Origin: Acidobacteriota bacterium
GTDB taxonomy: Bacteria; Acidobacteriota; Terriglobia; Bryobacterales; Bryobacteraceae
Length of the DNA: 54,065 nucleotides
Assembly: GCA_018268835.1 (NCBI GenBank)
Contig: JAFDVU010000029.1
Location: forward strand, 1-54,065
Direction of reading: 5' to 3'
In this document: positions 44,455-53,324 of the stretch, piece after piece
How the letters are laid out: each line of letters starts with the position of its first letter
How positions within the stretch are numbered: position 1 is the stretch's first letter
Translations under genes and position numbers: made by a program
The notes under the pieces: generated by a model
Told to the model about the DNA's origin: nothing
Database searches by the model: none
The model's input: the letters and a program-made list of their open reading frames with translations, nothing else

Positions 44455-44763
44455 CTATTCGTCGCCGGCGGCTACTTCGTTCTCATCGGTATCGTGCAGC
44501 CCGCGCTCGGCCAGCAGCAGCCGGCGGAGCGTCCGGAGATCGTTGAGAATACGGCGGCTGCTGGTGATGTGAAGATTGAGTTTGGCGAGGTTGTAGGAGA
44601 CCAGCAGGAGCGCCTCTTTGCGGCGGTCCGCACCTTCGCGCTCTGCCGCCTGAATGCCCTCTTCCACATCGCGGCGAGCTTCTTCCACGGCTTCGGCGAG
44701 CATCGCAACGTATTCGTGCGAGCTCTCGATACTGTCAAACGGCGTTTCGGCCTGGTAGCCCAC
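44455..44763 (-). CDS. Small acidic/helical protein of unknown function
   Basis: 102 residues from GTG 44763, with AAGG upstream; an upstream in-frame start at 44907 would give 150 residues but overlaps the terminator-like hairpin and the response-regulator leader. The chain is charged and alpha-helical throughout (AETPFDSIESSHEYVAMLAEAVEEARRDVEEG, REGADRRKEALLLVSYNLAKLNLHI, RRILNDLRTLRRLL), probably a coiled coil. There is no signal peptide and no membrane helix. The distribution suggests a cytosolic structural or adaptor protein; I recognise no family. It faces away from the two-component pair. Confidence 0.62.
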   Translation of the reverse strand: MGYQAETPFDSIESSHEYVAMLAEAVEEARRDVEEGIQAAEREGADRRKEALLLVSYNLAKLNLHITSSRRILNDLRTLRRLLLAERGLHDTDENEVAAGDE

Positions 44764-44842
44764 AATCCGCCTTTCCGACCGCCTGCCCTCGCGGGTGGCC
44801 CGATGGATTGGTTTTAAGGTTTTTTCATTCTCCCACAAAAAG

Positions 44843-44860
44843 AGCCGTGCGGAAACGGCT
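44843..44860 (-). terminator. Terminator-like hairpin, minus-strand oriented
   Basis: AGCCGT/ACGGCT (six base pairs, loop GCGGAA) is followed on the minus strand by CTTTTTGTGG. It sits between the small helical protein gene and the response-regulator gene. It could stop antisense transcripts entering from the kinase operon, or attenuate the minus gene if that starts further upstream. Confidence 0.42.
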
Positions 44861-44896
44861 AATCTGGACCATAGGACACCTACGGAGCCGGCAACC

Positions 44897-45688
44897 GTGA
44901 CGCCCAACCAATCCCCAGCGCCGCTGACCGCGGTGATCGTGGACGACGAAGATCTCGCCCGCGGCTACCTGAGGGAACTCCTGGCCGCCTACCCGGAGAT
45001 CCGGGTGGTGGGCGAGTGCGCCAACGGGTTCGAAGCCGTGAAGACCATTGCGGAAGTCGCGCCGGACCTGCTGTTCCTGGACGTGCAGATGCCGAAACTG
45101 GACGGCTTCGAAGTCCTGGAACTGATCGAGGGCGAACGCGTGCCGGCGGTGATCTTCGTAACCGCTTTCGACCAGTACGCCATGCGCGCTTTCGATGCGC
45201 ACGCGGTGGACTACCTGCTCAAACCGTTCGACGCCGCGCGGCTGGCACGGGCCATCGAACGCGCCCGGGAACGCGTGGGCGCCCGCCGCCTGCCGCGCGA
45301 AGCCGCCGCCGCCGCGCGTCCCCCCGGCGAGCGTCCGCGCCGCATCGTGGTCAGGGATGGAGCCCGGGTACACGTGATCCCCATCGCGAAGCTGGACTAC
45401 GTGGAGGCGCAGGACGATTATGTCGCGCTTCACAGCGAAGGCCGCAGCTACCTGAAGCAGCAGCCCATCGCGGAGATCGAAGGGCTGCTCGATCCGGCGG
45501 CGTTCGTGCGCATCCACCGCTCCGCCATCGTCAACCTGGAGCGGGTGGCGCGCATCGAGCCTTATACGAAGGACAGCCGCGTCGCCATCCTGCACGATGG
45601 CGCGCGCCTGCCCGTCAGCCGCACCGGCTACGCGCGGCTGCTGGAGGCGATGGGCGATTCGGAGGGGAATCGCAACTCCACGCGGTAG
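44897..45688 (+). CDS. LytTR response regulator
   Basis: 263 residues from GTG 44897, with GGAG 8 bases before it. The receiver domain (about 10-125) has DDEDL, the phospho-acceptor in LLFLDVQMPKLDG and VTAFDQYAMRAFDAHAVDYLLKPF. The LytTR DNA-binding domain (about 165-260) has LDYVEAQDDYVALHS and FVRIHRSAIVNLERV. It binds direct-repeat sites upstream of target genes and works with the LytS-type kinase next to it. The last 61 bases overlap the kinase gene's 3' end on the other strand, an unusual tail-to-tail overlap. Confidence 0.9.
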   Translation: MTPNQSPAPLTAVIVDDEDLARGYLRELLAAYPEIRVVGECANGFEAVKTIAEVAPDLLFLDVQMPKLDGFEVLELIEGERVPAVIFVTAFDQYAMRAFDAHAVDYLLKPFDAARLARAIERARERVGARRLPREAAAAARPPGERPRRIVVRDGARVHVIPIAKLDYVEAQDDYVALHSEGRSYLKQQPIAEIEGLLDPAAFVRIHRSAIVNLERVARIEPYTKDSRVAILHDGARLPVSRTGYARLLEAMGDSEGNRNSTR

Positions 45689-46677
45689 ATCGCGCCCTCG
45701 GGGCCGGCGGTGAATCGGGCGCGCCCGCCGTAGCGAACCTCCAGGCGCCGCCGCACATGGTTGAGCCCGATGCCCAGCCGCGCCGGCGGATCGTTCTCCG
45801 GGTCGAAGGGGTTCTCCACCCGGATGACCACATCGTCGTCTTCCCGCGCGACCGCGAGCCGCACCGTGCCGCCCTCGATCATGCCGGCGACGCCATGCTT
45901 GACCGCGTTCTCCACCAGCGGCTGCAGCAGCAGCGCCGGGATGCCGTACTCCTCGCAACCGGGCGCGACCTCTTCGCTGACTTGCAGGCGCTCGCCGAAT
46001 CGCACCTGCTCCACCGCGAGGTAGCGGCGCGCCAGCGCGAGTTCCTCGGGCAGCGGGATGGTTTCGCGTTCGCCCAGCGCCAGGCTGCCGCGCAGAAAAT
46101 CGCTCAGCCGGATGCACATCTCGCGGGCGCGCGCGCCGTCGCCGCCGGCCAGCGCGGCTATGGAGTGCAGGCTGTTGAACAGGAAGTGCGGGTTGATCTG
46201 CATGCGCAGCGCGTAGAGTTCCGCGTCGCGTGCCAGGTTGCGCGCCTCGGCCTCCCGCTGCTCGGCTTCGCGCGAGGCTTCCGACGCAATCCCGGCGTAG
46301 TGCACTCCGGCGGAGAGCAGGTAGAGCACGGTGCCGACCCCAGCCAGCAGCGGCAGGTTCAGGTTGGGAGCGTGGGCCGCTTCGGCGGTGAGCCAGGCGA
46401 TGCCGGCCAGCAGTCCGCCGGCGCTGAGGCTGGCCGCGCCCCAGGTGAGGGCCAGCCGGTTCCACTCGCTGAAGCGCAAGGGCTGCACGCGGCACACGTA
46501 CCAGGCCGAAAGGCAGGTGAAGGCGAACATCAGCATCGCCGGCGCGGCCAACGCCGTAGCCCGCAGCCAGGATGTGTCCCGGGAGGCGCGCGCCGCATAA
46601 CCGGCCAGCGCGAGCACCGGACTCCAGGCGGCGAGGTAGAGCGCCAGCCGCAGACGCCGATGGAGGATGGGGTGCAT
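45628..46677 (-). CDS. LytS-type membrane sensor histidine kinase
   Basis: 349 residues from ATG 46677. Several hydrophobic helices (about 8-130) precede a coiled-coil (EASREAEQREAEARNLARDAEL) and the HisKA-related phosphotransfer motif INPHFLFNSLHSIAALAG. The ATPase has the N box LLLQPLVENAVKHGVAG and the G box GIGLNHVRRRLEVRYG. It lacks periplasmic sensing loops, so it probably senses membrane state or ligands bound inside the membrane. It starts 4 bases behind the LiaF-like gene, forming an operon with the two LiaF-like proteins, and its end overlaps the response regulator on the opposite strand. Confidence 0.9.
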   Translation of the reverse strand: MHPILHRRLRLALYLAAWSPVLALAGYAARASRDTSWLRATALAAPAMLMFAFTCLSAWYVCRVQPLRFSEWNRLALTWGAASLSAGGLLAGIAWLTAEAAHAPNLNLPLLAGVGTVLYLLSAGVHYAGIASEASREAEQREAEARNLARDAELYALRMQINPHFLFNSLHSIAALAGGDGARAREMCIRLSDFLRGSLALGERETIPLPEELALARRYLAVEQVRFGERLQVSEEVAPGCEEYGIPALLLQPLVENAVKHGVAGMIEGGTVRLAVAREDDDVVIRVENPFDPENDPPARLGIGLNHVRRRLEVRYGGRARFTAGPEGAIYRVELRFPSESPIASSSRA

Positions 46678-46681
46678 CGGG

Positions 46682-47401
46682 TTAGTTCTTGATGCCGATC
46701 CCGCCGAATACCGCCGAACCTCGGACAACCAGACGGCGGTTGCCCGGCTTTTCCGGCAGGGGCGCCAGCGTCTCGTCCGACGTGCCGCCGAAGATGCCGA
46801 CCACCTCGTTGACCACGATCCATGTGGGAGGCACGCGCAGTTCGAACCCGCCGAAGATGGCGGTGATGTCGATCACGGCTTCGTCGGCCAGGATGCCGGC
46901 GCGCCGGAGATCGATCTCGCCGCCGCCAAAGATGGCCACGTAGGTCGCGCCCCGGAAATCTTCGGTGGCAACCTGACGCTTGATGCCGCCGAAAATGGCC
47001 ACCGCGTCCGCGCGGGCCAGGCGTTCCCCGGCGCGGACGCTGCCCCCGATCACCATCCCGGACGCGCCGCGGTTGACGATCATGAGGATGCCGGCGGCAA
47101 TCAGGATCAGCGGCCACAACTGCCCGACGCCGCCAGGAATCAGCCCCAGGTTCAAGGCCTGGAGCACGGCCCCGGCACCCACCAGGATGCCGCCCCGCGT
47201 GCGCGTGCCCGGGTCCGTGGCATCCACCAGCCGCACGGCGCCCAAGGCGATCAGCGCCAGCGGCCAGAAGCGCCAGATTTCCGCGGCGGGGACGATGCCC
47301 AGATTGTCGAGCAGGAACACCAGCCCCACCCCGGCCACGACAAGCCCGGGGACGAGCCCGACGTAGCGATGATGGCGCCGATCCTGTTGGTCGTTTGGCA
47401 T
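46682..47401 (-). CDS. LiaF-like membrane protein, copy 1
   Basis: 239 residues. Four transmembrane helices fill the N-terminal half (about 15-110; LVPGLVVAGVGLVFLLDNLGIV, FWPLALIALGAVRLVD, ILVGAGAVLQALNLGLI, LILIAAGILMIVN). The C-terminal half is a repetitive beta domain with repeated FGG motifs (AIFGGIKRQV, AIFGGGEIDL, AIFGGFELRV, GIFGGTSDE, AVFGGIGI), typical of the LiaF/DUF2154 domain. LiaF regulates LiaR/LiaS in Firmicutes by inhibiting the kinase. It is the paralogue of the next gene and is directly followed by the LytS-type kinase. Confidence 0.83.
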   Translation of the reverse strand: MPNDQQDRRHHRYVGLVPGLVVAGVGLVFLLDNLGIVPAAEIWRFWPLALIALGAVRLVDATDPGTRTRGGILVGAGAVLQALNLGLIPGGVGQLWPLILIAAGILMIVNRGASGMVIGGSVRAGERLARADAVAIFGGIKRQVATEDFRGATYVAIFGGGEIDLRRAGILADEAVIDITAIFGGFELRVPPTWIVVNEVVGIFGGTSDETLAPLPEKPGNRRLVVRGSAVFGGIGIKN

Positions 47402-47416
47402 GGCGTTCCTACCAGC

Positions 47417-48142
47417 TTAATTCTTTATCTCGATTCCGCCGAACAGCGCGCTGCCGCGCACCACCAGGTTCTTGACTCCGGGGTCGCCGGCGGGCGGCTG
47501 ATCGGTTTTGTCGGTGGTGCCGCCGAAGATGCCGGTCATCTCGTTGACCACGTGCCAGTGCCGCGGGATGCGCATCTCCACGCCGCCGAAGATGGCGTTG
47601 ATTTCGACGATAGCGGTGTCGCCGGCGATCTCGGCGTCGCGCAGGTCGATTTCGCAGCCGCCGAAGACGGCCGAGTAATCGCCGCCGCGATAGTCGGTGC
47701 GGGTGACGCGGCGTTTGAAGCCGCCGAAGACGGCGATGCCTTCGGTATCGCGCGTACCGCTCACGACCCGCCAGTGCGGCCGCCGCTGGTCCTGTTCATC
47801 CTGGCTGATGCGCTGCACCAGCATCACCAGCCCGACGCCGATCAGCGCCAGCGGCCAGAGTTGCCCGATGCCCCAGTTCACCCATCCGAAGGTGGTCGCC
47901 AGGAACACGCCGCCCACCGCGATCATGATGGCGCCCACAGCCTGTTCGCCGCTGCCGGGCGCGTCCACCAGTTTCACGATGCCGACCGCGATCACCGCCA
48001 GCGGCCACAACTGCCACCAGTTGTAGATCGGCAGGTAGCCGAGGTTGCTGAGCAGGAAGAGCGCGCCCACTCCGGCGAGGATCAATCCGGGAATCAATCC
48101 GGCCGAAGCGCGGAATCCATAATGCCGATTGTCTTGCGTCAT
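47417..48142 (-). CDS. LiaF-like membrane protein, copy 2
   Basis: 241 residues with the same architecture as copy 1: four helices (GLIPGLILAGVGALFLLSNLGYL, WPLAVIAVGIVKLVD, AIMIAVGGVFLATTFGWV, LWPLALIGVGLVMLV) then an FGG-repeat beta domain (AVFGGFKRRV, AVFGGCEIDL, AIFGGVEMRI, GIFGGTTDK, ALFGGIEI). It precedes copy 1 with a gap of 15 bases, so the operon is LiaF-like/LiaF-like/LytS. No Shine-Dalgarno is visible before ATG 48142, but TTAGGCT lies just upstream, another possible leaderless start. Confidence 0.83.
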   Translation of the reverse strand: MTQDNRHYGFRASAGLIPGLILAGVGALFLLSNLGYLPIYNWWQLWPLAVIAVGIVKLVDAPGSGEQAVGAIMIAVGGVFLATTFGWVNWGIGQLWPLALIGVGLVMLVQRISQDEQDQRRPHWRVVSGTRDTEGIAVFGGFKRRVTRTDYRGGDYSAVFGGCEIDLRDAEIAGDTAIVEINAIFGGVEMRIPRHWHVVNEMTGIFGGTTDKTDQPPAGDPGVKNLVVRGSALFGGIEIKN

Positions 48143-48241
48143 GACTACAGCCTAAGGAGTCCGGCGCGGCGATTCCCGCGCAAATCGGCGAACGCCGCCC
48201 GGTTACCGGCGAATGACGGGGGCGGAAGGCTGCCCGGCGGG

Positions 48242-50287
48242 TCAAGCCAGCCCGGAACGCAGCAGCAGCGCGCGCGGATCGGGATCGCGCCCCATGAAGC
48301 GGCGGTAGAGTTCGGCCGGATCCTCGCTGTCCCCGCGGGAGAGGATTTCGCCGCGGAAAGCGTCCCCCACGGCGCGCGAGAAGATGCCCTCGTTCTGGAA
48401 ACGGGTGAAGGCGTCGGCATCCAGCACCTCGGCCCACTTGTAGGAGTAGTAACCCGCGCCGTACCCCACCGGGCTGGAGAAGAGGTGGGTGAAGGCGGCG
48501 ATCATGGCGTGGTACTCCGGCAGCGGCGCCGGGCTGAACTCTTCGAGGATGCGGCGCGTGTAGGTCACCGGGTCGCCGTCGCGCGCGGCGTCGTAGCGGA
48601 TGTGCAGCAACAGGTCGATGAAGCCGAAGCCGAGTTGCCGCATCTGCGCGTTGGCGGCGCGGAAGGTGCGCGCGCGCTTCATCCTGGCGAAGAGGTCTTC
48701 GGGGATGGGCGCGCCCGTCTCCCAGTGGCGCGCGAACAGGTCCAGCGCCGCCCGCTCCCAGCACCAGTTCTCCATGATCTGCGAAGGTAGTTCCACGAAG
48801 TCCCAGGCCACGCTGGTGCCGGCCAGCGAGCGGACCTCGCAGCGGCTCAGCAGGTGGTGCAGCAGGTGGCCGAATTCGTGGAAGATGGTTTCCACTTCGC
48901 GGTGCGTGAGCAGCGCCGGCTTGCCGCCCACCGGCGGCGTCAGGTTGCCGCAGATCAGGCCCAGGTGGGGGCGGAAGCCGTCCGGGGCGGGGCCGCCGGT
49001 GACCAGGCTGTCCATCCATGCGCCGCCGCGCTTGTTCTCGCGCGGGAACCAGTCCGCATAGAAGCCGCCGAGGAACTCGCCGCCTCCATCGTGGATCTCG
49101 TAATACTTCACCGCCGGATCCCAGGCGGGGACGCCGTCCTTCGGCTCCACGCGGATGCCGTACAGGCGCCCGACCAGTTCGAACAGGCCGGCCACCACGC
49201 GTTCCACCGCGAAGTACGGGCGCAGCGCCTCTTCGTCGAAATCGTAAAGCGCGGCGCGCTGCTTCTCGGCGTAATAGGCCACGTCCCAGGGGGCGAGTTC
49301 GGGCGCCGCGGCGCCTTCGAGCGAGCGGCGGAATTCGTACAGCTCGCGGTTTTCCTCCTGGAAGCGGCGCACGGTCCTGGCCTTGAGGTCCTCGAGGAAG
49401 GCCAGGGCGCGATCGCCGGAGTGGGCCATGCGGTCTTCCAGCACCAGGTCGGCGAAGTGGGTGAAGCCGAGCAATTCCGCCTTCCGCCGGCGCAGTTCGA
49501 GGATGCGCACCACCAGCGGACGGTTATCGCGCTCGCCTTCGGTGGCGCGCACGGCGAAGGCTTCGTAGAGTTGGCGGCGGACTTCGGGATTGTCCAGGTA
49601 GGTCATCACCGCGAAGTAGTCCGGCGCGTGCAGGGTGAAGCGCCAGCCTTCGAGGCCCTTGCGCTGCGCGCTGTGGCGGGCGCTTTCGCGCGCGGTGGGC
49701 GGCAGTCCGGCAAGGGCGGCTTCGCTGCTGAGGACGAGTTCGAAGGCGTTGGTCGAATCCAGGACGTTCTCGGAGAATCTGGTGGTGAGTTTCGTGAGTT
49801 CGACGTCGATCTCTTCGAGGCGCTGCTTGCCGGCGGCGTCGAGGTCGGCGCCGTGGCGGCGGAAGGTATCGATGGTTTTATCCAGGTACCGGCGGCGTTC
49901 GCCGGTGAGCGCGCCGGCTTCGCCGGTCGCGGCGAAAACTTTGAGGTTGTGCCAAAGCCCGGCGTCAAGCGGGATGCCGGTGTAAAAGGCGCTGACTTCG
50001 CCCTGCACGGCGTTGAAGGCGGCGCGCAGTTCGGGATAGGTGGCGACGCTTTCCAGGTGGCGCACCACGGCCATGGCCCAGTCCAACGGCTCGGTGAACT
50101 CGTCGAGGGCGCGCAGGGTGTTATCGTAAGTGCGCGCGGCGCCGTTTTCGGCCAGTCGCGCCAACCCGGCGCGAGCTTCGCGCAGGAGGGCGGCGATCGC
50201 GGGCTCGACGTGTTCGGCGCGGATGACATCGAAAGGCACGCGGAATTGCGGCTTCAGCAGCGGATTGGATCCATCGGGATGGGCCAT
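48242..50287 (-). CDS. M3-family metallopeptidase (oligopeptidase A-like)
   Basis: About 681 residues without signal peptide. The zinc motif [10 protein letters not shown] lies in the catalytic domain (about residue 465), with a second glutamate further on in the [13 protein letters not shown] helix, as in M3 peptidases. The N-terminal domain covers about 1-180. It degrades oligopeptides, including signal-peptide remnants, in the cytosol. ATG 50287 ([15 protein letters not shown]) follows GGAAAA; a longer frame to 50422 has no Shine-Dalgarno and reads unlike a protein. Confidence 0.93.
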   Translation of the reverse strand: MAHPDGSNPLLKPQFRVPFDVIRAEHVEPAIAALLREARAGLARLAENGAARTYDNTLRALDEFTEPLDWAMAVVRHLESVATYPELRAAFNAVQGEVSAFYTGIPLDAGLWHNLKVFAATGEAGALTGERRRYLDKTIDTFRRHGADLDAAGKQRLEEIDVELTKLTTRFSENVLDSTNAFELVLSSEAALAGLPPTARESARHSAQRKGLEGWRFTLHAPDYFAVMTYLDNPEVRRQLYEAFAVRATEGERDNRPLVVRILELRRRKAELLGFTHFADLVLEDRMAHSGDRALAFLEDLKARTVRRFQEENRELYEFRRSLEGAAAPELAPWDVAYYAEKQRAALYDFDEEALRPYFAVERVVAGLFELVGRLYGIRVEPKDGVPAWDPAVKYYEIHDGGGEFLGGFYADWFPRENKRGGAWMDSLVTGGPAPDGFRPHLGLICGNLTPPVGGKPALLTHREVETIFHEFGHLLHHLLSRCEVRSLAGTSVAWDFVELPSQIMENWCWERAALDLFARHWETGAPIPEDLFARMKRARTFRAANAQMRQLGFGFIDLLLHIRYDAARDGDPVTYTRRILEEFSPAPLPEYHAMIAAFTHLFSSPVGYGAGYYSYKWAEVLDADAFTRFQNEGIFSRAVGDAFRGEILSRGDSEDPAELYRRFMGRDPDPRALLLRSGLA

Positions 50288-50369
50288 GTTTTCCAGCGTA
50301 ACAAGGAGCAGGGGAGTGGTACGATCCGCCGGTGACAAAACCGACAAAACGGTTACCATAGAAGGAAGC

Positions 50370-50936
50370 ATGGGTTTTGAAGTGAACGGGGTCCCCCGGA
50401 TTCCCCCGGAGCAGCGCCTCAACGTTTTTGCTCTAGTGATTTACGTCCCCGACCCGCTGGGCCGATTCCTGGACGATCTGCGCCTGCAACTGGTACCGGA
50501 CTGCAACCCGCACGCGCATGTCAGTGTGCTGCCGCCACGGCCGATCGCCGGCGATTGGATGAAGGCGCGCGACCGGGTGCGTTCGCTGACGGCGGATTGG
50601 ACGCCGTTTGAGATTACGCTGGGGAACGTCGGAATCTTCCCGATCACGAACGTGGTGTACCTGGAGTTGAACGGCGGGGCGCCGGAAATGCACCGGTTGC
50701 ACGCGACCATGAACACCGGGCTGCTGGAGTTCGACGAGCCTTTTACCTACCATCCCCACCTGACGCTGGCGCAGGAGGTCCAACCCGGAGAGGTGGGCGA
50801 AGTGAGGCGGCGCGCGCAGCAGATGTGGGAAGCCTTCGAGGGGCCGCGCAGTTTCCGCGCCGAACGGGCGACCTTCGTGCAGAACACGCTGGGCAATTGC
50901 TGGATCGACCTGGCCGAGTACCTGCTGGGCCAGTAG
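50370..50936 (+). CDS. 2H phosphoesterase (2'-5' RNA ligase-like)
   Basis: 188 residues. The two HxS/T motifs of the family are present: HAHVSVLP (about residue 47) and YHPHLTLAQ (about residue 127). Members hydrolyse 2',3'-cyclic phosphates or act in 2'-5' RNA ligation; the family includes ThpR. The start ATG 50370 has GAAGGAAGC directly before it. The gene is divergent from the M3 peptidase gene and precedes the tRNA-Glu. Confidence 0.82.
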   Translation: MGFEVNGVPRIPPEQRLNVFALVIYVPDPLGRFLDDLRLQLVPDCNPHAHVSVLPPRPIAGDWMKARDRVRSLTADWTPFEITLGNVGIFPITNVVYLELNGGAPEMHRLHATMNTGLLEFDEPFTYHPHLTLAQEVQPGEVGEVRRRAQQMWEAFEGPRSFRAERATFVQNTLGNCWIDLAEYLLGQ

Positions 50937-51026
50937 CCACCGCCGGAGCATCCGGATCCCGCAGGTTGACGTAGGGGATGCCGGACGATACAGTAGAAAG
51001 AGTCCGCCCGCAGTTCGGCCAGTAGC

Positions 51027-51104
51027 GTCCCCATCGTCTAGCCCGGCCTAGGACATCGCCCTTTCACGGCGGTAACGGGGGTTCGAATCCCCCTGGGGAC
51101 GCCA
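51027..51104 (+). tRNA. tRNA-Glu (anticodon UUC), CCA encoded
   Basis: The acceptor arms GTCCCCA (51027-51033) and TGGGGAC (51094-51100) pair, followed by G and CCA (51102-51104). The anticodon loop CTTTCAC (51061-51067) in a CGCC/GGCG stem gives anticodon TTC. The T loop GTTCGAATC is canonical. The 3' half overlaps the stop end of the recombinase gene on the other strand (51064-51104), marking this tRNA as the insertion site of the element to its right. Confidence 0.95.
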
Positions 51105-52605
51105 ACTTGATCTCATCCACGTTTTCCACCTGTAAGCTCTTGAAAAGACGCAGGGGTTCTGGGGTTTGAACACCACCTGAATCCGCAACCACGCCTTGGG
51201 GGAAAACGGCGGTCTGAATACGGGACTTTACGGAACCCCCGGCAGAAGCCCAAACCCAGCCCAAATCCGACATCACCGATTCTGCAAGATCTAGTAGCGA
51301 ATAGAGTTCCTGTTCTGTGGCACCGGGCTCGGCAATCGCTGCTTGTGCTTCGTCGATAGCGGTTTGAACTGTTGTTGTTTGGTCCTCGTAAACTTCCTTG
51401 CTTATTTCTTTGTCGATGAAGGCATCGAAGATTCGTTGCTTCTTGATCTGTAGTCCTGCGATGCGCTTATGAATGGCCTCTGCGGCCTTTTGTTCTTCGG
51501 CGTTTCGCTTTCGCCAGGTGTCCTCCAGAACTGCCCTAAACAACGGTAGAAAGTCGTCTGCCGGTTCCAACTCCCTCAGCAGCGCCTCAAAGGCGGCGTG
51601 GAGATCATCTCGTCTGAACTTGGCACCTCTACACCCCTTGGTTCGGCAAAAATAGTACGGATACAGTTTTCCGCGCCTGCCCCTCGAATAGCTGCCTGTC
51701 AGGCCCTTCTGGCAGTCGGCGCATCGAATGAAGACACGTAGTGGGAATTCGTCTTTTTGGCCTTCGCCGCTTGTTGTCGCGCTTGGTGTGGTTCCCTTTT
51801 GAACGAGTTCGTAGAGAGCAAGGCTAATAATCGGTTCAAAGCATCCCTGCGTCCGTATGCCCCAACTCGGTATATCAATAATTCCGGCGTAGACCGGATT
51901 CCGCAGGATCTTGTCAAAAAGTTGGGCTGACACGGGGTGCCCAGTCTCAGGTGTGCACAGGCCAGCAGCAGTCAAGAGGCTCAGCGCCTCAGCCTTACTA
52001 TGGCCGATTGAAACTAACTCGAACGCTCGTCGGACCATCGGAGCGAGTTTCGGGTCCGGCTGGATATTTGGATCACCGCGTTTAGCACCGATAACGCGGC
52101 GGAATCCGATGGGAGGTCTATGAACCCACAGACCCTTGGCAACCGCGCTTTTCATCCCATCTTTTGTTCTCTCGGAGCGGATGTCGTTGTCCCACTCTGC
52201 AAATGCGGCCAGGATGCTCTCGTTGAGCTTGCCGACCGGTGTTTGGTCAATCGGCTCAGTCGCTGAAAGAAGCTGGATGCCGTGCGTCTTCAGGCGTCTT
52301 CCTATCATCAGGTGGTCGGCTGCGTTCCGCGCGAAGCGGGACACGCTGTATACGCAAACCGCAGCAATCTTTTCCTGATGCTTCAGGCAGAACTGCAACA
52401 TTGCCTGGAACTCAGCACGATCCGCCGTTTTCGCGCTTTGCGCCTCTGAGAATATTCTGATTACGGAGTAGCCCTTCTGTCTGCAATATTCTTCGCAGAC
52501 CTGCCGCTGGGTTCCAAGGCTAAAGTTCTCCAACTGGTCTTTGGAACTGACGCGGCAGTAGATCACCGCGTCGTGCTTCTTCGACGGATTACCCTTTCTC
52601 AGCAT
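51064..52605 (-). CDS. Large serine recombinase
   Basis: 513 residues from ATG 52605, which has GAGG upstream; the reading frame starts earlier but overlaps the next gene. The N-terminal resolvase domain carries AVIYCRVSSKDQLENFSLGTQRQ with the catalytic Ser, followed by AVCVYSVSRFARN and the recombinase domain (GFRRVIGAKRGDPNI to KILRNPVYAGIID). A zinc-ribbon (FIRCADCQKGLTG, FCRTKGCRGA) and a coiled-coil complete the phage integrase-type architecture. The last 13 residues (LASPGGFEPPLPP) are encoded by the tRNA-Glu 3' half read backwards, so the gene ends inside the tRNA. It would integrate or excise an element. Confidence 0.93.
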   Translation of the reverse strand: MLRKGNPSKKHDAVIYCRVSSKDQLENFSLGTQRQVCEEYCRQKGYSVIRIFSEAQSAKTADRAEFQAMLQFCLKHQEKIAAVCVYSVSRFARNAADHLMIGRRLKTHGIQLLSATEPIDQTPVGKLNESILAAFAEWDNDIRSERTKDGMKSAVAKGLWVHRPPIGFRRVIGAKRGDPNIQPDPKLAPMVRRAFELVSIGHSKAEALSLLTAAGLCTPETGHPVSAQLFDKILRNPVYAGIIDIPSWGIRTQGCFEPIISLALYELVQKGTTPSATTSGEGQKDEFPLRVFIRCADCQKGLTGSYSRGRRGKLYPYYFCRTKGCRGAKFRRDDLHAAFEALLRELEPADDFLPLFRAVLEDTWRKRNAEEQKAAEAIHKRIAGLQIKKQRIFDAFIDKEISKEVYEDQTTTVQTAIDEAQAAIAEPGATEQELYSLLDLAESVMSDLGWVWASAGGSVKSRIQTAVFPQGVVADSGGVQTPEPLRLFKSLQVENVDEIKLASPGGFEPPLPP

Positions 52606-52861
52606 CGCCGTCCTCGCCAAGCCAGTCCTCATCCTCAGGCCCGTCCATATCCCATCCCATCTCACGGAAGAATTCCTCAACTCCGGGCGGGTTCAGGGAG
52701 GTGAGGTCTAGGCGAGAAAGCTGATCGAAGGGGTCAAAGACGATTTTGACGAACTCGTAGAGTTGATCTCTAGCAACTTCTAGCTGATCGTCGGTGAGCG
52801 TGATTTGCGAGGCCCCCAAGAGGGTTCGGCATGAACTGAGACTTAACCGGGATTCATCCAT
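52589..52861 (-). CDS. Small acidic protein next to the recombinase, unknown function
   Basis: 90 residues from ATG 52861, overlapping the recombinase start by 17 bases, so probably coupled. The sequence is acidic: the C-terminus ends MDGPEDEDWLGEDGDAEKG. The N-terminal half has helix-forming stretches (LTDDQLEVARDQLYEFVKIVF) that look like a small helical domain. No family is recognised. Its coupling to an integrase suggests a recombination directionality factor or an anti-recombinase, but this is a guess. An in-frame start at 52978 exists without better support. Confidence 0.5.
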   Translation of the reverse strand: MDESRLSLSSCRTLLGASQITLTDDQLEVARDQLYEFVKIVFDPFDQLSRLDLTSLNPPGVEEFFREMGWDMDGPEDEDWLGEDGDAEKG

Positions 52862-53324
52862 GACAAGAGGTTCCAATTGTAACGCAGCGCGAGACGATTG
52901 AACCCGTGTGCACACTGTGCAGTTGACCAGCGTCGATTGATGTCTGAATTCCCCACAAATCTTGAGATCGGAAGCCACAACCGTCAGTTCTGCCTATAGT
53001 TATCAACAGGTTAGCCGGGTGGAAGTTCCGACATTTCTGATTAAAACAAGCTATCTGCAATAGTATCAGTGGCTTAGCGAAAAATGCGCACTGTGGCAAC
53101 AGTATTTTTGTGCAGTTAGCCTGCGTTTTCCTGGCGATGTTTCAGGACCGAAAAAACTTCCACGCAACCTGCGCAACTCCCGGGAGCCAGATTACCCCCT
53201 ACCATCATTGCTTTCTCTGTACCAAAAACCCATGCGCGATATTGTGAGAGGCCCGCTGAAAGCACAGTGTTTGTGGGCGTCAATTTTTTGTATCAAAATT
53301 ATCCCTTTGTGGTACACTAGCGAC
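52862..53324. other. AT-richer non-coding gap between divergent element genes
   Basis: No credible gene. It contains TTATCAACA (about 52998), one base off a DnaA-box consensus, a palindrome GTGTGCACAC (52906-52915) and two copies of TGTGCAGTT (52916 and 53109). These could be binding sites for the recombinases or an origin. The promoter of the 53325 gene is expected at its right end. Confidence 0.4.
53288..53318 (+). promoter_or_regulatory. Weak candidate promoter of the small serine recombinase gene
   Basis: TACACT (53313-53318) ends 6 bases before ATG 53325. A TTGTAT (53288-53293) is 19 bases upstream, a poor -35 match. No Shine-Dalgarno precedes the ATG, so a leaderless transcript is possible. 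Confidence 0.32.
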
